From assembly GCA_905214305.1 (NCBI GenBank), contig CAJMLK010000045.1, positions 1 through 21,300 on the forward strand: a DNA stretch of 21,300 bases, written 5' to 3'. Below are positions 7,570 through 15,256 of the stretch, one piece after another (position 1 is the stretch's first letter; every line of letters starts with the position of its first letter). The position numbers and the translations under genes are program-made. Source of the DNA: an uncultured bacterium (lineage in GTDB: Bacteria > Desulfobacterota > Desulfovibrionia > Desulfovibrionales > Desulfovibrionaceae). Under the pieces are notes generated by a model. It did no database searches, was not told where the DNA came from, and saw nothing but the letters and a program-made list of their open reading frames with translations.

Positions 7570-9126
7570 ATGAGCAACGGGGACCGGCAGCACAACAGCC
7601 GCCAAAACACAGACAGCACAGCCCGGGCAACCATGCGCCCGAACCGTACCGCCATGCAAGTATACAAATCTTTCTCACAAGCGCGCAAGAGGCACAGAGG
7701 CCTGTCCACGGCGCAGCGACATATTTGCAGCCTGCTCATGTGCTGTACCCTGCTCTGCCTGACGGTCGGCGCGCGGGCGCAGGATGCTTTTCCTCTGGAT
7801 TTCACTGTAGTCCACCTGGGGAGCGGGCCGCGCACAGTGCTTGTGGTGGGTGGCATACAGGGCGATGAACCGGGCGGTTTTTCGGCCGCAAGCTTGCTGA
7901 CCACCCACTACACCGTGGAAAACGGCAGCGTGTGGGTAGTGCCAAACCTCAATTTTCCAAGCATCATCAAACGGTCTCGCGGCTTGCACGGCGACATGAA
8001 CCGCAAGTTCGCGCGCCTTGACCACAGCGACCCGGAATACGTTACTGTTCGCCGCATACAGAAACTCATTGATCACCCTGATGTGGCTCTGGTGCTGAAC
8101 CTGCACGATGGCAGCGGTTACTACCGCCACAAATACGAAAGCAGGCTGCGCAATCCCGCCCGCTGGGGGCAGTCGGTCATTATTGACCAGACCAGCCTGC
8201 CGGGCGCGTTCATGAGCTCTCTGGGCGCAATGGCCGACGAGGCCGTGGCCGCCGCCAATGCCGGGCTTCTGGCCCCCGACCACCGCCTGCATGTGCGCAA
8301 TACCAATACATCGGCGGGCGACCGCGAAATGGAAAAAAGCCTTTCCTACTATGCCGTGCGGCAAGGCAAGGCCGCCTTCGGCCTTGAGGCCAGCAAGGAA
8401 TTTTCCGTTGAACTGCGCGCCTATTACCATCTTTTGATGGTGGAATCCTTTTTCCGTCAGGCAGGTGTGGACTTCAGCCGCTCGTTTGCCCTTACCCCCC
8501 AGGGCGTTCGCGAGGCGCTTCAGGACGATCTCGCCGTCTCCTTTGCCGACAACCGGGTCTTCTTGCCTCTGGAAAACGTCCGCCCGGCCATCAATTACCT
8601 TCCCCTGCCCAAAAGCGCCCCGGCCCGCGCCGTGCCCACCAAGCACATCATGGCGGTGCTGCCCTGCGACAGGGGCGACCCGGGCCAGTACTGCGTGCAC
8701 TATGGCAACCGCATGATCACCCTCATCCGCCCCGAATGGCGCGAGGTGGACGACAGCCTTGCCGCAGCCCCGGTGCGCGTGGACGGGCAGGACACCCTGA
8801 TCCCCTTCGGGCAGATCGTTTACGTCAAGGACAGCCTGCTGGTGCATCCTCTTGAAGGCTACAGAGTCAATGCCATCGGCTTTGACAACGGCCAGCCCGA
8901 CGAAGCGGGCGTGGAACTGCGCCTCAAAGACTTTTCGCCGCGTTTTTCCGTGGACAGGCAGGCCAGAATCTTCCGGGTAGAAGTTTACCGGGACCGGTTC
9001 TTCAGCGGCATGTTTCTGATCTGCTTTGGCGATGGACCTCAGAAGCGTCCGGCGGCTTCGCGCACGGCGCGCAACGCTGCCCCGCTGCCCGCTGTTGCCG
9101 GGCCGGAATCCGCCCTGGGCTTTTAG
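7570..9126 (+). CDS. Secreted M99-family peptidoglycan carboxypeptidase (Csd4/Pgp1-like)
   Basis: Up to 518 residues. After a basic N terminus and hydrophobic segment LLMCCTLLCLTVGARA (signal peptide, likely cut after ARA at residue 70) comes an M14-like zinc peptidase domain. The zinc ligands appear as Q97 and E100 in GGIQGDEPGG and H179 in NLHDGSGYY; NRKF at 144-147 fits the substrate-binding Arg region and E273 in FGLEASKEF the catalytic Glu. Gln in place of the first His is characteristic of Csd4 of Helicobacter and Pgp1 of Campylobacter (family M99), which trim peptidoglycan tripeptides to dipeptides in the periplasm and are needed for helical shape. The C-terminal part (about 330-480) would match the extra beta domains of that family. 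The start is uncertain: no good ribosome site precedes ATG 7570, and ATG 7654 gives a more normal signal peptide. The stop abuts degenerate repeat copy E. Confidence 0.8.
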   Translation: MSNGDRQHNSRQNTDSTARATMRPNRTAMQVYKSFSQARKRHRGLSTAQRHICSLLMCCTLLCLTVGARAQDAFPLDFTVVHLGSGPRTVLVVGGIQGDEPGGFSAASLLTTHYTVENGSVWVVPNLNFPSIIKRSRGLHGDMNRKFARLDHSDPEYVTVRRIQKLIDHPDVALVLNLHDGSGYYRHKYESRLRNPARWGQSVIIDQTSLPGAFMSSLGAMADEAVAAANAGLLAPDHRLHVRNTNTSAGDREMEKSLSYYAVRQGKAAFGLEASKEFSVELRAYYHLLMVESFFRQAGVDFSRSFALTPQGVREALQDDLAVSFADNRVFLPLENVRPAINYLPLPKSAPARAVPTKHIMAVLPCDRGDPGQYCVHYGNRMITLIRPEWREVDDSLAAAPVRVDGQDTLIPFGQIVYVKDSLLVHPLEGYRVNAIGFDNGQPDEAGVELRLKDFSPRFSVDRQARIFRVEVYRDRFFSGMFLICFGDGPQKRPAASRTARNAAPLPAVAGPESALGF

Positions 9127-9275
9127 GGCGTTTTCGCCTTGCGAATACCCGCTCTTGATGCTTCCAGGACGTTTCGGCGCGTAGCAGGGCAAATACGCGA
9201 TTCTGCTGTCCTGACGGCAGTTGTTGGCGAGTCTGCGAGCCTTGCGGATGGCGGCAGGGATTGTGAGAAAGCAGG
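9124..9275. repeat. Degenerate intergenic repeat, copy E
   Basis: Starts at the TAG of the M99 peptidase gene with TAGGGCGTTTTCGCC, comparable with TAGCGTTTTCGC in copy D. It shares the exact 15-mer TTCGGCGCGTAGCAG (9173-9187) with copy D (4396-4410), and a further GGCAGGGATT near 9250 recalls the GCAGGGATTTTC module. It is more diverged than the other copies and its right edge is a guess. Confidence 0.6.
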
Positions 9276-9559
9276 CCGATCATTGCACATGCGTCTGCAG
9301 GCATGGTTTCCTGCGCTACAGCGGCTGAAACTGCGCTTACGCCTCGGCAGCGGTCGTATGCTCCCGCATCCGCCAGAGCACTTTCGATATGAGACTGCCC
9401 CCGGCGTTTCAGATCTGGCTGCTTCAGCCATGCTGCAGGGCACGCCTGCTGTTCTGACAATTGCAGTACCATGCTCCGCCCTGAAGCAGGACTCTTGCTT
9501 GAACTGCAAACCACAGTTTTTTACAGTGAACTCTTTATAACGACAGGTGCAGAAAAGGT
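9276..9559. other. Intergenic stretch upstream of gpsA
   Basis: No supported gene. TATAAC at 9536-9541 could be a -10 element for gpsA, leaving a very short leader, but no convincing -35 box is spaced correctly. The run ACAGTTTTTTACAGT just upstream is a near-direct repeat of ACAGT. Confidence 0.4.
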
Positions 9560-10558
9560 ATGGCTGATAAAATTTCCGTCTGTGTGGCCGGTGGCGGCAG
9601 CTGGGGAACGGCCCTCGGGCATCTGCTGGCCCGTGGCGGACACGATGTGAGCCTGTGGCTGCGCGATGAAGCCGTAGCCAGCGCCATCAACCAGAAGCAT
9701 GAAAACCCGCGCTATCTGCCCGGCCTGTCGCTTGATCCCCGCCTTGCCGCCACTACAGACCCTGCCGTGCTTGCCCGGCCTCTGGTGGTGCTTGCGGTTC
9801 CCTGCCAGCAGCTGCGGCGCTGGCTTGTCGCGCATGCCCGCCATTTTCAGCCGGGCGTGGTTCTTGTCAATGCGGCCAAGGGCATAGAAACCGGCTCCCT
9901 GTCTACCTGCGCGGAGATAACGGCTCAGGAACTTGGCGGCCTCAATCCGCGCTATGCGGTATTGTCCGGCCCGTCCTTTGCTGCGGATGTATTGCGCGAC
10001 CTGCCCACCGCCGTTGTACTGGCTTCCTGTGACGAAGCTCTGGGGCGTCACCTGCGCGGCGTCTTTTCCGGCCCTGCCTTTCGCTGCTACTCCAGCACGG
10101 ATGTGGTGGGGGTGGAGATGGGCGGTGCGCTCAAAAACGTCATGGCCATCGCGGCCGGCACGTGCGACGGACTGGGCCTGGGAGCCAACAGCCGGGCGGC
10201 GCTCGTTACACGCGGTCTGGCGGAAATGAGCCGCCTTGGTGTTGCGCGCGGCGCGCAGGCGCATACCTTTATGGGACTTTCAGGACTGGGCGACCTGACC
10301 CTGACCTGTACCGACGACCTTTCGCGCAACCGCCAGGTGGGTCTGCGTCTTGGCCGGGGCGAAAAGCTTGACCATATCACGCAGAGCCTCGGCATGGTGG
10401 CCGAAGGCGTAAAAACCACGGCCGCCATCCATGAGATGGCGCAAGAACTCCAGGTGGAAGCCCCGCTGACCAGAGCCGTTTACGGCATCCTTTATAAAGA
10501 AATGGCCCCGCCCACAGTGCTGCGCGACCTGATGTCCAGAGATCTGCGCGAAGAATGA
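9560..10558 (+). CDS. gpsA: NAD(P)H-dependent glycerol-3-phosphate dehydrogenase
   Basis: A 332-residue cytosolic enzyme that reduces dihydroxyacetone phosphate to sn-glycerol 3-phosphate, the backbone for membrane phospholipids. The Rossmann dinucleotide motif GGGSWGTALG occupies residues 11-20. NAAKGIE contains K107, LSGPSFAAD follows at 135-143, and LKNVMAIAAGTCDGLGLGANSRAAL carries the catalytic-type K192 and the substrate-binding N210-S211-R212. The length is normal for the family. The Shine-Dalgarno sequence is weak (AAAAGG ends 1 nt before ATG; AGGTG lies 11 nt upstream), but the protein begins at the expected place. It stands alone between two long intergenic regions, so it is probably monocistronic. 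Confidence 0.95.
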   Translation: MADKISVCVAGGGSWGTALGHLLARGGHDVSLWLRDEAVASAINQKHENPRYLPGLSLDPRLAATTDPAVLARPLVVLAVPCQQLRRWLVAHARHFQPGVVLVNAAKGIETGSLSTCAEITAQELGGLNPRYAVLSGPSFAADVLRDLPTAVVLASCDEALGRHLRGVFSGPAFRCYSSTDVVGVEMGGALKNVMAIAAGTCDGLGLGANSRAALVTRGLAEMSRLGVARGAQAHTFMGLSGLGDLTLTCTDDLSRNRQVGLRLGRGEKLDHITQSLGMVAEGVKTTAAIHEMAQELQVEAPLTRAVYGILYKEMAPPTVLRDLMSRDLREE

Positions 10559-10602
10559 TCGACAGGCAACGCCTCCACGCCATGCTCTGCCGCGGGCCAT
10601 CT

Positions 10603-10620
10603 CGCCCTGTACACAGGGCG
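10603..10620. promoter_or_regulatory. 18-bp palindrome downstream of gpsA
   Basis: CGCCCTGTACACAGGGCG consists of perfect 8-bp arms around a 2-nt centre. It lies 45 nt past the gpsA stop with no T-run after it. It may be a protein-binding operator or a 3' hairpin of the gpsA mRNA; the sequence does not decide. Confidence 0.4.
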
Positions 10621-10939
10621 TGAATACGCCGCGCACCCCGCATGAACCGGCACAATGCCCTTGCATGACGGAATCTGCGTGCCAAAGCATGGCTGCAGCG
10701 ACAACGGCAAAGGGCGTTCGCCCTCAGGGGCCATCCCTGCTCAGCGCCCTGCAAATAACTGTTAATAAAGACAGCATATTACTCGTTACAACTGCAATAC
10801 GGCGCAGTAACTACGGTAAAAACCTTGGGAATACACATTCGCAAAGGTAAAACGCGCCACAAGACAGTTCCGCCCCGCACTGCCCCCAGCCCTCCTGCTG
10901 CACCTCCTGCGCTCTCACATGGGATTTTCTGCGGAATTT

Positions 10940-10989
10940 CTGTTAACGTTTTTCAGCAACGTAAGAATATTGTTGAAAAAGTAAAACAG
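10940..10989. promoter_or_regulatory. 50-bp imperfect inverted repeat
   Basis: The outer arms CTGTT / AACAG and inner arms TTTTTCA / TGAAAAA pair at 12 of 16 positions around an 18-nt centre. The symmetry is stronger than expected for random AT-rich sequence but not proof of function. It could bind a dimeric regulator or form a cruciform/hairpin. Confidence 0.35.
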
Positions 10990-11047
10990 TACACATTACA
11001 ATAGCCCAATAAATCACATGCTGACTTTTCACAAAAAACGGTTTGCG

Positions 11048-11064
11048 CTGAAAATTTTTTTCAG
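11048..11064. promoter_or_regulatory. 17-bp palindrome CTGAAAA-N3-TTTTCAG
   Basis: Perfect 7-bp arms around three T residues in the AT-rich region, 455 nt before cooM. A transcription-factor operator is possible; the regulator is unknown. Confidence 0.35.
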
Positions 11065-11151
11065 TAGCACGATATTTTTAAAAACACCCACCCTTCTGGC
11101 GGGGTCTTGCAGCGCAGCCTTGCGGTCAAAAAGCACAATGGGAGCATAATC

Positions 11152-11256
11152 ATTTAAAGACATAGGCAATTCAAATACTGTTTGTTCATACAACTAATTT
11201 AAAGCAAATGTGAACTGAATGAACAGTCAACACACAAATTTATGCAATTCAAATAC
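11152..11256. repeat. Tandem-like pair of GCAATTCAAATAC direct repeats
   Basis: GCAATTCAAATAC occurs exactly at 11166-11178 and 11244-11256 (78 bp apart), in each case soon followed by TGTTC. ATTTAAAG also occurs twice (11152-11159 and 11197-11204), and a GAACAG in opposite orientation lies between them (11221-11226). The arrangement looks like a cluster of regulator-binding sites, or a decayed duplication. Confidence 0.45.
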
Positions 11257-11327
11257 ATGCTGTTCTGCTGTGAATTATTGCACACACTGCAAGTTTACAC
11301 AAAAAACCAGCGCCACACCTGTGCAAT

Positions 11328-11357
11328 TTGACGTAACCTCTATTTTTTCAGTGGAAT
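11328..11357 (+). promoter_or_regulatory. Weak candidate sigma70-type promoter for cooM
   Basis: TTGACG (11328-11333), 18-bp spacer, TGGAAT (11352-11357). The -35 box is good and the -10 box poor. It would give an mRNA leader of about 155 nt that includes the ATGGTAT palindrome. Other promoters are equally possible. Confidence 0.2.
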
Positions 11358-11428
11358 AATCAGCACTTGCGCAGAGTAGCGAAGTGCGATAAGGCTGGTA
11401 ACACTCTTTTTACTATTTTTTTCACGAT

Positions 11429-11449
11429 ATGGTATGGATGTGATACCAT
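11429..11449. promoter_or_regulatory. Palindrome ATGGTAT-N7-ATACCAT in the cooM leader
   Basis: Perfect 7-bp arms around a 7-nt centre, 70 nt before the cooM ATG. The size and symmetry suit a dimeric repressor/activator operator or a leader hairpin. It does not match the CooA (TGTCG-N6-CGACA type) or CRP consensus as I know them. Confidence 0.45.
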
Positions 11450-11518
11450 GCCAGAAGAGAGCATAGTCGGGGCAAGCACGGGGCTGGCCCGGAAGACCCG
11501 CAAACTACGGGGCGAATT

Positions 11519-14500
11519 ATGACGGAATCATTGTTCTCGGCTGGCGGCCTGCTGGTGCCGCTTCTGGTGGGCATGGCCCTTATGCTGTACGCGGCGGCTC
11601 AGGCCGTGCGCCAGCGCAAGGATCCACGACGCCTGATCCTCTGGGGCGCCCTGCACGATGCGGGCATTGTCTGCCTGGGGCTTGGGGCGGGAACCGCCGC
11701 CGGTGCCACCGGCTTATGGCTCTTCATACTGTTTCAGGCCGCCGCGCGTGGGCTGGCCTGGACCGCACTGGCCCGGCTTTCTTCCGCCTGCCAGACAGGC
11801 ACGGCCTGTAGCCACGGCCCCATCGCGCTGGACGACCTTGTCGGGTCAGGCCAACGCCACCCCTGGACGGCTGCGCTGTTCGCTCTGGGGCTGCTGGCCT
11901 CGGTGGGCGGTTCGCCGTTTCTGCTGCCCGAAGCCCGCCTTTTCATCAATGCGGCGGTGCTTGAAGCCATTCCGGGCGGGCTTGTGGCCCTGCTGGTCAT
12001 GGCGCTGGCTACCACCATCTTCATCTGGCTGTATGTGGACGCCGTGCGCCGCGTGACGCTGGAAGAAGCCTCGGAAGACACCCATACCGCCCTTGGTCCC
12101 ATGCGCGGCAGCAGCCTGCCGGTGCTTGCACTGGCTGCGGCCGTGGCCCTCATGGGCCTTCTGCGCGGGCCGCTCACCGGGCTTATTGGCGGCCAGTACG
12201 GATTTTTCGCGCCCCATGCGGCCGTACATCCGGCCTACTGGTGCTACTATCTCGGCGCCTTTGTTGCCGGGGGGGCCTTTCTGGCCCGCCTGCGGCAGGC
12301 CCCGCTTGTGGGCACGGTTTTCGCGGCTCTGGCTCTGGTGCTGGCCCTCGCCATTGAAGCCGGCCCCACCGCCAAGCTGTTTCTGACCATGACCAGTCTG
12401 GTGGCTCTGGTGGTCTGCGTATATTCGCAGGGCTATATCCACGGGCAACATCAGGGACGCTACTGGTTTTTCCTGCTGCTCACCTTTGCCTCTCTGGCAG
12501 GCATCGTCTCAAGCTCCGACGCCCCGGGCCTTTACGGCTACTGGGAACTCATGACCTTCGCCTCCTACTTTCTGGTGGTGCATGAGGGACGACGCAGCGC
12601 CTTTGACGCTGGCCTCAAATACTACATCATGTGCGCGGGCGGCGCACTTTTCATGCTGCCCGGCCTGCTCATGCTCGGTCAGGGCTTTGTGCCCACCCCC
12701 GTGATACAGGCGGCCTTTGTGCTCTGCCTTGCGGGCTTTGGCGTCAAGGCCGGCCTTGTGCCCCTGCACTCATGGCTGCCCGACGCCCACCCTGCCGCTC
12801 CTTCATCGGTTTCGGCCCCCCTGTCGGGCATCATTACCAAGATGGGCATCTTCGGCATTGTGGCCGTGCTGCTCATGCGGCCCATGGTCAGCACGCTGCC
12901 GGGCCTGTTCGGGCTTTCCTGGCTCGGCACGGGTCTGGTCTTCACGGGTGCGGCCACGCTCATTCTGGGCGAGGTCATGGCCCTGCGGCAGGACGACATC
13001 AAGCGCATGCTGGCCTACTCCACCCTGGGGCAGATCGGTGAAATCGCGCTGGTACTCGGCATCGGCACGTGGCTTTCCACAACCGGCGCCCTGTGGCACA
13101 TGTTCAACCACGCCATCATGAAAGACCTGCTCTTCCTTGGCGCGGGCGCACTTATCCTGCGCAGCGGCAGCCGCAAGCTTGCCGATCTGCGCGGCCTCGG
13201 CCGCCAGATGCCCTTCACCGTGGCCTGCATGGGCATTGGCCTTGTGAGCATTATGGGGCTGCCGCCCTTCGGTGCTTTCTACAGCAAGTTCCTGATGATA
13301 CAGGCCGCTGCCGAAGCCGGGCAGCTCTGGCTGGCCGCCCTTATTCTCGGCGGCTCGCTGGTGGGCCTTGTGTACTACACGCGTATCCTCAAGACGCTGG
13401 TCTTTGAGGAACGCCCCGACTACCTGCCCGCAGCCACCGAGGCCCCGCTGACCATGCGTCTTGGCATGGGTGTGCTGGCTGCCCTGTGCCTGCTGCTCGG
13501 CCTTGCGCCGCAGCTGCCCATGCAGCTTGTGGTTCCTGTGGCAGGCCTTGCCTTTGTGCCCAATCCTTCTGACGCGCTGGTGCTGCTGGCCGTCAACGTG
13601 AACTGGCCCATCTATGTGGTCGTGCCCATATTCGGCGCGCTTTTGCCCGCCATCTTCCACAAGAACCGCGTTATGGCAGGCAAGACCAGCGTGGCTGTGC
13701 TGCTTGCCACCGCCCTGCTGGTGATCCTGTTCGGACGCGGGCTGGACACGCTCTCCTTCTGCTTTGCCCTTATTGTCCCCCTGCTCGGGGCGGTCAACAT
13801 GGCCTATGCTCTGGGCTATATGGAGCACAGCCACAGACAGTGGCGCTTCTACTGTGCCTTTACCGCCATGTGCGGCGGTCTGGTGGGCATGGCGGCCAGC
13901 CAGTATCTGCTGAGCTTCTTCCTGTTCTGGGAAATCATGAGCTCGTGGACGCTGTATCTGGCCATTGCCCACGAAGGCGACAGGGCGTCCCTGCGTGAGG
14001 CGTTCAAGTACTTTATCTTCAACGTCTTCGGCGCGGGCTTCATCTTTGTGGGCCTGTGCGTTATCGGGCCGTTTACGCCCTTCAGCACCCTGCTGCTGGA
14101 CGGCATGGCTCCCGTCGTGTCTTCCGGCGCGGCCTGGCTTGGCATGGCCCTGCTGGCCGCCGGTTTTGTCATGAAGGCAGCCCAGCTGCCCTTCCGCATT
14201 GACTGGCAGATGCACCCGGCCCTTGCCCCGACCCCCGTGTCCGGCTACATCTCTTCGGTGCTGCTGAAGAGCGCCATACTGGGGCTTATCAAGCTGTTCA
14301 TGCTGCTCGGCGGCGGCTTTGCCCTTGCCGGCATTCTGGGCGGTGCGGAACAGGGGATCATCAGCACGAGTGTCATGTGGATAGGCGGCATCACCATCAT
14401 CATGGCCGCTCTTCAGGCTCTGCGCAGCAACGGCATCAAGCTCATATTCATCTACTCGACGGTAAGCCAGCTCGGCTACATGGTGCTTGCCGTGGCAGCA

Positions 14501-15256
14501 GGCGGCGCGCTCGGCTATGCGGGCGGCATGCTGCACGTCATCAACCACGTCTTCTTCAAGGACCTGCTCTTCCTTGTGTGCGGCGCAGTCATGTTTGCCA
14601 GCCACAAGGAAACACTGGACGATCTGGGCGGCATCGGCCGCAAGATGCCCTTTACCCTGGCGATGTTCGCCATTGCCGGGCTTTCTGTGGTGGGCGTTCC
14701 CCCCACCAGCGGCTTCTCGTCCAAATGGCTTATCTACCACGCCCTCATGGAAGCCGGGCAGCCCTTCCTGGCGCTGCTTTCCCTCATCGGCAGCGTGCTG
14801 ACCATGGCCTATATCGCCAAGTTCCTGCACGCGGCCTTTCTGGGCCAGCCCGCCCGCGACCTTGACCAGATCAGGGAAGTGCCGCGCATCATGCGTATAC
14901 CCATGGGCATTCTGGCCGCGGGCTGTCTGCTTACGGGCATCTTCCCCGGGCTTGCGCTCGGCCCCATCAACTCTGTGCTGTTTGAATACGGCTTCATGCC
15001 TCTGAACGTGGGCCTTTCCGGCGTGCTTTCAGGCGCGGGAGCCTGGAACGCCACGGGCATGTTCGTGATGATGGCCCTGGCTTTCGCGGGCGGTTGCTGG
15101 TTTGTGAAGCGCTTTACCCGCCTGCGCGAAATTGACGTGCACACCTGCGGCCTGCCGCCCGAAACGGCCACCAGCCGCATGACGCCTTCCAGCATTTACG
15201 GCGGCCTCACGCGCCTTCTCGGCAGTGAGCGCGCGTCCAAGGAGAACCGCTCATGA
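11519..15256 (+). CDS. cooM: Coo hydrogenase membrane subunit CooM (fused Mrp/NuoL-type antiporter modules)
   Basis: A 1245-residue membrane protein forming the proton/sodium-translocating arm of the Coo hydrogenase. Two full NuoL/M/N-like modules are visible. The first (about 290-620) has E343 in YWELMTF, K410 in GVKAGLVPLHSWLPDAHP and K535 in NHAIMKDLLFL. The second (about 740-1105) has E805 in FWEIMSSW, K886 in VMKAAQLPFRIDW and K1014 in NHVFFKDLLFL. The first 150 residues resemble only the back half of such a module and lack the Lys. These Glu/Lys residues line the ion path in complex I relatives. The great length matches CooM of Rhodospirillum and Desulfovibrio. First gene of the operon; its TGA overlaps the ATG of cooK (ATGA). 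The ribosome site is weak (CGGGG at about 11508-11512). A long control region precedes it. Confidence 0.93.
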   Translation: MTESLFSAGGLLVPLLVGMALMLYAAAQAVRQRKDPRRLILWGALHDAGIVCLGLGAGTAAGATGLWLFILFQAAARGLAWTALARLSSACQTGTACSHGPIALDDLVGSGQRHPWTAALFALGLLASVGGSPFLLPEARLFINAAVLEAIPGGLVALLVMALATTIFIWLYVDAVRRVTLEEASEDTHTALGPMRGSSLPVLALAAAVALMGLLRGPLTGLIGGQYGFFAPHAAVHPAYWCYYLGAFVAGGAFLARLRQAPLVGTVFAALALVLALAIEAGPTAKLFLTMTSLVALVVCVYSQGYIHGQHQGRYWFFLLLTFASLAGIVSSSDAPGLYGYWELMTFASYFLVVHEGRRSAFDAGLKYYIMCAGGALFMLPGLLMLGQGFVPTPVIQAAFVLCLAGFGVKAGLVPLHSWLPDAHPAAPSSVSAPLSGIITKMGIFGIVAVLLMRPMVSTLPGLFGLSWLGTGLVFTGAATLILGEVMALRQDDIKRMLAYSTLGQIGEIALVLGIGTWLSTTGALWHMFNHAIMKDLLFLGAGALILRSGSRKLADLRGLGRQMPFTVACMGIGLVSIMGLPPFGAFYSKFLMIQAAAEAGQLWLAALILGGSLVGLVYYTRILKTLVFEERPDYLPAATEAPLTMRLGMGVLAALCLLLGLAPQLPMQLVVPVAGLAFVPNPSDALVLLAVNVNWPIYVVVPIFGALLPAIFHKNRVMAGKTSVAVLLATALLVILFGRGLDTLSFCFALIVPLLGAVNMAYALGYMEHSHRQWRFYCAFTAMCGGLVGMAASQYLLSFFLFWEIMSSWTLYLAIAHEGDRASLREAFKYFIFNVFGAGFIFVGLCVIGPFTPFSTLLLDGMAPVVSSGAAWLGMALLAAGFVMKAAQLPFRIDWQMHPALAPTPVSGYISSVLLKSAILGLIKLFMLLGGGFALAGILGGAEQGIISTSVMWIGGITIIMAALQALRSNGIKLIFIYSTVSQLGYMVLAVAAGGALGYAGGMLHVINHVFFKDLLFLVCGAVMFASHKETLDDLGGIGRKMPFTLAMFAIAGLSVVGVPPTSGFSSKWLIYHALMEAGQPFLALLSLIGSVLTMAYIAKFLHAAFLGQPARDLDQIREVPRIMRIPMGILAAGCLLTGIFPGLALGPINSVLFEYGFMPLNVGLSGVLSGAGAWNATGMFVMMALAFAGGCWFVKRFTRLREIDVHTCGLPPETATSRMTPSSIYGGLTRLLGSERASKENRS

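Larger units (their letters stand above)
10559..11518. other. Long AT-rich non-coding region upstream of the hydrogenase operon
   Basis: 960 nt without a supported gene. From about 10750 to 11440 it is much richer in A and T than the rest of the window, an unusual change for this genome. It contains several separate palindromes and direct repeats listed individually. I read it as the gpsA 3' region followed by a large regulatory region for cooM; an unrecognised small RNA cannot be ruled out. Confidence 0.6.

Noticed and set aside
11096..11110. Sigma54-like TGGCGG-N4-TTGCA upstream of cooM
   Set aside because: The spacing between the GG and GC elements is one base short of the strict requirement, and it lies more than 400 nt from the gene.
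11321..11340. Possible CooA/CRP-type half-sites near TGTGCAATTTGACG
   Set aside because: The second half does not mirror the first; it is not a convincing dyad of either consensus.
12803..14830. A 675-residue open frame on the minus strand antisense to cooM
   Set aside because: Its translation is a Gln/His/Gly-rich shadow of cooM codons with no domain; long antisense frames are common in GC-rich genes. The same applies to the long minus-strand frames over the M99 gene (7675-9192), cooU-cooH (17655-19178) and the amidohydrolase (2359-3357).
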